A stretch of DNA of 8,085 bases. Source: an uncultured Ruminococcus sp. GTDB taxonomy: Bacteria; Bacillota; Clostridia; Oscillospirales; Ruminococcaceae. The stretch lies in contig CAMWXM010000126.1 of NCBI GenBank assembly GCA_947178195.1, forward strand, positions 1 to 8,085. The letters run 5' to 3'. Below the pieces are notes generated by a model. It was not told the origin of the DNA and did not search any database. It saw nothing but the letters and a program-made list of their open reading frames with translations. Positions 5,454 to 8,085 of this stretch are shown here, one piece after another (the stretch's first letter is position 1; every line of letters starts with the position of its first letter). Made by a program: the position numbers and the translations under genes.

Positions 5454-6809
5454 TTGGATTTTGGCAAAAATTTTATATGGGGAGCTGCAACCGCTGCATA
5501 TCAGATCGAAGGCGGCGCTTTTGAGGACGGAAAGGGACTTAATATTTTTGATACATTTTGTCAGATACCCAATAAAATCGATAATAATGATAACGGCAAC
5601 ATTGCATGCGACCATTATCATCGCTGGAAAAGTGATATAGCTTTAATGAAGGAAATCGGACTGAAGGCTTATCGTTTTTCTTTGAGCTGGGCAAGAATTT
5701 TGCCGGAAGGAATCGGAAAAATTAACGATAAGGGCATCGAATTCTATAATAATATTATAGACGAGCTTTTAAAAAATGATATAGAGCCTTATATAACCCT
5801 TTATCATTGGGATCTGCCTTTAGCGCTGGATAAGCTCGGTGGATGGAGAAATCCTGAAATTGTAAGATGGTTCAGTGAATATGCAAAGGTCGTTGCTGAA
5901 AATTTTTCTGATAGAGTTAAATATTTTATGACAATAAATGAACCTCAGGTTATTATGGTAAACGGTTATCAGCAGGGAGTACTTGCTCCGGGATTAAATT
6001 TAACAGTGCCTGAACTTCTTGACGCTGCCCATAATCTTCTTAAGGCTCACGGTGCAGCGGTAGTTACCCTAAGAACATATGCCAAGCAGTCTCTTAGTAT
6101 CGGATATGCACCGTGTGGTCAGTTTAATATGCCGTTGAATGAAACTCCGGAGGATATTGAAGCTGCAAGAAGATCCATGTTTAGCTTTGATGATCCATAT
6201 AAGTCTGTGGGAAGTCTTGTATGGTATAATGATCCTATAATATTTGGAAAATATCCTGAAAATGAATTTGCTTTGTGCGAAAAATATATGCCTGAAATTA
6301 CAGATTCGGATATGACTCTTATAAGTCAGCCTATTGATTTCCTGGGTCATAACGTTTATTGGGGACATATGGTTTCTTCTTCGGACGGTATGCCTGAGAT
6401 CGTAAGCGACCCTGGAGGATTTAAAAATCCTCCCCATAAATGGCCTGTAACACCTGATTGCCTTTACTGGGGTACAAAATTCCTTTATGATAGATATAAA
6501 ATGCCGATATATATTACTGAAAATGGCAAATCATGTCTTGATGAAATTTCACAGGACGGAAAGGTTCATGATACTGAAAGAATAGATTATATAAACGGTT
6601 ATCTTAAAGGACTGAAAAAGTCAATTCTTGAGGGTTCAGATGTAAGAGGCTATTTCCAGTGGTCGTTAATGGATAATTTTGAATGGACATACGGCTATAA
6701 GGATCGTTTTGGTCTTATTTATGTTGATTATAATACCCAGAAACGTATTTTGAAGGATTCGGCTTACAGATATAATGAAATTATAAGAACAAACGGTTCG
6801 GATTTATAA
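5454..6809 (+). CDS. bglA: Glycoside hydrolase family 1 beta-glucosidase
   Basis: This 451-residue protein has the normal length for GH1, a retaining (beta/alpha)8 barrel. The N-terminus FIWGAATAAYQIEG (Gln17 binds sugar) and YHWDLP (His118, Trp119) are typical. The acid/base is Glu163 in NEP and the nucleophile is Glu356 in TENG. Near the C-terminus, W403 and NFEW (Glu410, Trp411) line the -1 site. Glu410 is the residue that holds the free 4-/6-hydroxyls of glucose, and the Ser/Lys/Tyr phosphate pocket of 6-phospho-beta-glucosidases (in GH1 of PTS systems) is not seen in GYKDRFGLIYVDY. The expected substrates are therefore non-phosphorylated cellobiose, cellodextrins or beta-glucosides brought in by an ABC or ion-driven transporter. 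There is no signal peptide, so it is cytoplasmic. It is probably the last gene of the XRE-HAD-GH1 operon; no clear terminator was found after it. The start is TTG. Confidence 0.95.
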   Translation: MDFGKNFIWGAATAAYQIEGGAFEDGKGLNIFDTFCQIPNKIDNNDNGNIACDHYHRWKSDIALMKEIGLKAYRFSLSWARILPEGIGKINDKGIEFYNNIIDELLKNDIEPYITLYHWDLPLALDKLGGWRNPEIVRWFSEYAKVVAENFSDRVKYFMTINEPQVIMVNGYQQGVLAPGLNLTVPELLDAAHNLLKAHGAAVVTLRTYAKQSLSIGYAPCGQFNMPLNETPEDIEAARRSMFSFDDPYKSVGSLVWYNDPIIFGKYPENEFALCEKYMPEITDSDMTLISQPIDFLGHNVYWGHMVSSSDGMPEIVSDPGGFKNPPHKWPVTPDCLYWGTKFLYDRYKMPIYITENGKSCLDEISQDGKVHDTERIDYINGYLKGLKKSILEGSDVRGYFQWSLMDNFEWTYGYKDRFGLIYVDYNTQKRILKDSAYRYNEIIRTNGSDL

Positions 6810-7002
6810 CTGCAGAAAGATTGTACTGAATATATACAGATAAATTTTTCGTCAGATCGCATAAAAATGGTACAGAATACTAACGCATTTCAAGATGGAT
6901 TTGTGCATTATAATAAGATTTGCAGATGGCTTCAGTGCAGAAGTCACAATCCGTGCTTGGGAAAGACACACTGCATAGATATTTAAATGAGGTTAAAATT
7001 TA
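6810..7002. other. Intergenic stretch with no recognisable gene
   Basis: Between the GH1 stop and the rmlC remnant there are short open stretches in several frames but no ribosome binding site with a credible start and no recognised protein. No strong terminator hairpin was found for the GH1 gene. GAGG at 6989-6992 is the leftover ribosome binding site of the rmlC remnant. Confidence 0.5.
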
Positions 7003-7340
7003 ATGGGACAGATCAGAGCAGAAAAAATGTTGGCGGAATAGAATGACTTTTTATTATTACTCCGGCTGTGAACGGTGACGAGAGAGGTTATTTTATGTAA
7101 ACTTATAACCGCAATGATATGGAGGAAGCCGGAATAAATGTGGATTTTGTACAGGATAATCAATCCTGTTCGTCAAAAGGAATTCTCAGAGGACTACATT
7201 TTCAGAAACAGTACCTTCAAACAAAGCTTGTAAGGGTAATTAAGGGCAGCGTATTTGATGTGTCAGTTTATTTAAGAAGCGATTATGAAACTTATGGCAG
7301 ATATTTTGGGGTCGAACTTACGGAAGAAAATAAAAAATAA
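7003..7340 (+). pseudogene. rmlC: Broken dTDP-4-dehydrorhamnose 3,5-epimerase (rmlC/rfbC)
   Basis: The family N-terminus can be followed across three lesions. ATG 7003 begins MGQIRAEK, with GAGG 10 nt upstream. A run of six A (7022-7027) appears to have lost one A: with seven, the frame goes on as NVGGIE and joins the downstream frame. In that frame TGA at 7044 and TAA at 7098 interrupt the expected GLxIITPAVNGDERGYFM and ETYN residues. From 7101 on the match is clear: DFVQDNQS, SSKGILRGLHFQ (with the catalytic His), KLVRVIKGSVFDV and FGVELTEENKK. A stop at 7338 follows, and the usual second half with the GFAHGF motif, catalytic Tyr and Asp (about 80-90 residues) is absent. The intact enzyme makes the precursor of dTDP-L-rhamnose for surface polysaccharides. 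No other rhamnose genes remain nearby. It cannot be functional as it stands. Confidence 0.85.
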
Positions 7341-7489
7341 TAAATACCGTCAGTGTAAGAAAATAGTTAACTGCCTTTCTCTGTCGTTGATTTCCTTTAA
7401 CAATGCTATTATCCACTCCCTGAATTATCAGACTTATAGCTGGGAATATATTTGCGATTTTCATAAAAAAATAATTTTGGAATAATAAA
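7341..7489. other. Non-coding stretch after the rmlC remnant
   Basis: Open stretches on both strands have no ribosome binding site and no recognised motif. The missing rmlC 3' half cannot be found here, even allowing frameshifts; only an isolated Ile-Pro pair recalls the family. A deletion or insertion junction near 7340 is likely. Confidence 0.5.
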
Positions 7490-7524
7490 GCAACGCCGCA
7501 CAAATTCTATTTGTGCGGCGTTGC
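7490..7524 (-). terminator. Long perfect inverted repeat, probable minus-strand terminator
   Basis: GCAACGCCGCACAAA (7490-7504) and its exact complement (7510-7524) form 15 bp, 16 with T7505-A7509, around a TCT loop. Read on the minus strand it is followed by TTTATTATT; on the plus strand by CCTAATTC, which has no U-tract. Minus-strand termination is therefore favoured, though the T-tract is imperfect. The stem is much more GC-rich than its surroundings. Confidence 0.6.
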
Positions 7525-7644
7525 CCTAATTCAGACGCTCTGTACAAGATTCTTGGGAAGATGTCTGAGTACGTGTCAATGAAGCTCATGGCAAATTTGC
7601 TGATGTGCGAGAGAATTATATAAGAGTGCGGAGCATAAAAGAAA
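7525..7644. other. Spacer between two large inverted repeats
   Basis: This 120-nt stretch is closed at both ends by perfect hairpins. A plus-strand frame is open through it (ending at TAA near 7622) but has no start with a ribosome binding site and no recognised family. A TATAAT occurs on the minus strand near 7615 without a good -35 box. A small RNA cannot be excluded, but nothing supports one. Confidence 0.35.
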
Positions 7645-7680
7645 GCTCGTAAATCCTTGATTTATCAAGGATTTACGAGC
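7645..7680 (-). terminator. 17-bp perfect hairpin, minus-strand intrinsic terminator
   Basis: GCTCGTAAATCCTTGAT (7645-7661) and ATCAAGGATTTACGAGC (7664-7680) are exact complements with a TT centre (in practice a 4-6 nt loop). On the minus strand the stem is followed by TTTCTTTTAT, a proper U-tract; on the plus strand by CGTTAAAG, which is none. It lies downstream of the minus-strand gene that ends at 7919, with about 240 nt between. Confidence 0.75.
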
Positions 7681-7918
7681 CGTTAAAGTCTGTCTTGCTA
7701 CTATAAAATAGATGAAAAGTAAAAATGTTTTCCCTTTAAATACAAAGCTTCTATTGGACTAAATGGCTCGGATTCACTATTATTTTTATAATACAAGTTT
7801 GTCCAAAAATAAAATATGACGGTTTCCATAACATAGAGCTTCACCATAAAGAGATAATGACAATTGAACATTGTGATTATTTTATGTTAGCCTTATTAAG
7901 TTTAAAAACTTATATTTT
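7681..7918. other. Gene-poor stretch with one unsupported small minus-strand ORF
   Basis: On the minus strand an ATG at 7871-7869 opens a 56-codon frame ending at 7701. Its product, starting MFNCHYLFMVKL, is aromatic-rich and not recognised, and no Shine-Dalgarno site precedes it. An AT-only hairpin (7897-7903 with 7906-7912) precedes TATTTTTC on the plus strand. This may be an untranslated tail of the minus-strand gene or decayed coding sequence. Confidence 0.3.
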
Positions 7919-8085
7919 TCATTTTACTATTTTCATGAAACCAGATAAAGAATGTACAACAACGGGATATAATGATTTAATTTCTTCAGTAAATGTCATC
8001 TTTTCGGGAATATCATTGAGTAAATAAATGGGTTTATTGAAAAAAAAAGCAACAACCATTTCCATAAATGAATTTCCTCCAATAT
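7919..8085 (-). CDS. Nucleoside 2-deoxyribosyltransferase-like protein, C-terminal end (start outside window)
   Basis: Reading the minus strand inward from base 8083 gives 54 residues to TGA at 7921-7919. They begin IGGNSFMEM, continue with NKPIYLLNDIPE, then EEIKSLYPVVV, and end FMKIVK. This recalls the C-terminal part of nucleoside 2-deoxyribosyltransferase-like proteins, where a YIGGxxFxEM segment carrying a conserved Glu is followed by a beta-strand of the type KPIYLLN and an EEI...PVVL tail. The assignment is from memory of the family pattern on a short fragment. An internal ATG at 8065 is preceded by GGAGG at a workable distance, so a 48-residue product is possible, but continuity into the conserved upstream motif argues for an incoming gene. 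The 7645-7680 hairpin probably ends its transcript. Confidence 0.6.
   Translation of the reverse strand, partial: IGGNSFMEMVVAFFFNKPIYLLNDIPEKMTFTEEIKSLYPVVVHSLSGFMKIVK

Noticed and set aside
7003..7340. Recoding (UGA selenocysteine or programmed frameshift) as the explanation for the interrupted rmlC
   Set aside because: Both a TGA and a TAA occur at positions that are ordinary residues in the family, and the catalytic C-terminal half is missing, so decay is the simpler reading.
7285..7485. Plus-strand 66-codon ORF overlapping the end of the rmlC remnant
   Set aside because: It starts in a different frame from the clear RmlC match, has no RBS and no recognisable product.
7318..7503. Minus-strand 61-codon ORF with a hydrophobic C-terminus
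   Set aside because: It begins inside the 7490-7524 inverted repeat, has no RBS, and its hydrophobicity follows from AT-rich sequence.
7701..7871. Minus-strand 56-codon ORF downstream of the edge gene
   Set aside because: No Shine-Dalgarno site and no recognised domain; noted only as a possible coding remnant.
1..8085. tRNA genes, CRISPR repeats, intact insertion sequences
   Set aside because: Looked for cloverleaf-like arms with a GTTCGA-type T-loop, regularly spaced repeats, and transposase motifs with terminal inverted repeats; none was found. The long inverted repeats near 7500-7680 differ from each other and enclose no transposase.

Overview
The window looks like a chromosomal segment of a low-GC Gram-positive bacterium, most likely a gut- or rumen-type Clostridia (Oscillospiraceae/Ruminococcaceae-like). 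This rests on AT-rich codon use, purine-rich Shine-Dalgarno sites ahead of most genes, SigA-type promoters, RqcH-type ribosome quality control, and a cytoplasmic GH1 beta-glucosidase. The taxon is an inference.

Left part (1-1122): the 3' end of an rqcH/NFACT gene runs in from the left edge and overlaps, by ATGA, a compact 3-methyladenine DNA glycosylase gene.

Middle (1112-3990): a consensus SigA promoter (TTGACA-N17-TATAAT) sits in the tail of the glycosylase gene and drives valS (valyl-tRNA synthetase) through a leader of about 185 nt. The leader encodes a 19-residue peptide, MDILFLKNEYFVRKVVSFS, with a tandem Val-Val codon pair. The pair lies in the 5' arm of a 1:2 hairpin. The 3' arm of that hairpin can instead pair with the 5' arm of a strong intrinsic terminator placed just before the valS ribosome binding site. 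This is a complete textbook layout for ribosome-mediated attenuation by charged tRNA-Val, in a gene and a phylum where a T-box riboswitch would normally be expected. No T-box is seen. It is the most interesting element in the window. valS ends at a GC-rich terminator.

Right-centre (3991-6809): an operon-like run of an XRE-type regulator with three predicted membrane segments, a HAD phosphatase of the beta-phosphoglucomutase-like group, and a GH1 beta-glucosidase, with gaps of 19 and 24 nt. A 14-bp palindrome and a 9-bp direct repeat lie just upstream of the predicted promoter and may be operator sites. The genes suggest uptake-linked use of beta-glucosides or cellodextrins, with the regulator sensing something at the membrane.

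Right end (6810-8085): gene-poor and decayed. It holds a broken rmlC (dTDP-4-dehydrorhamnose 3,5-epimerase) with a frameshift, two internal stops and a missing C-terminal half, then two long perfect inverted repeats that read best as minus-strand terminators. At the edge is the C-terminal end of a minus-strand gene resembling nucleoside 2-deoxyribosyltransferase-like proteins. No tRNA, rRNA, CRISPR array or intact mobile element was recognised.
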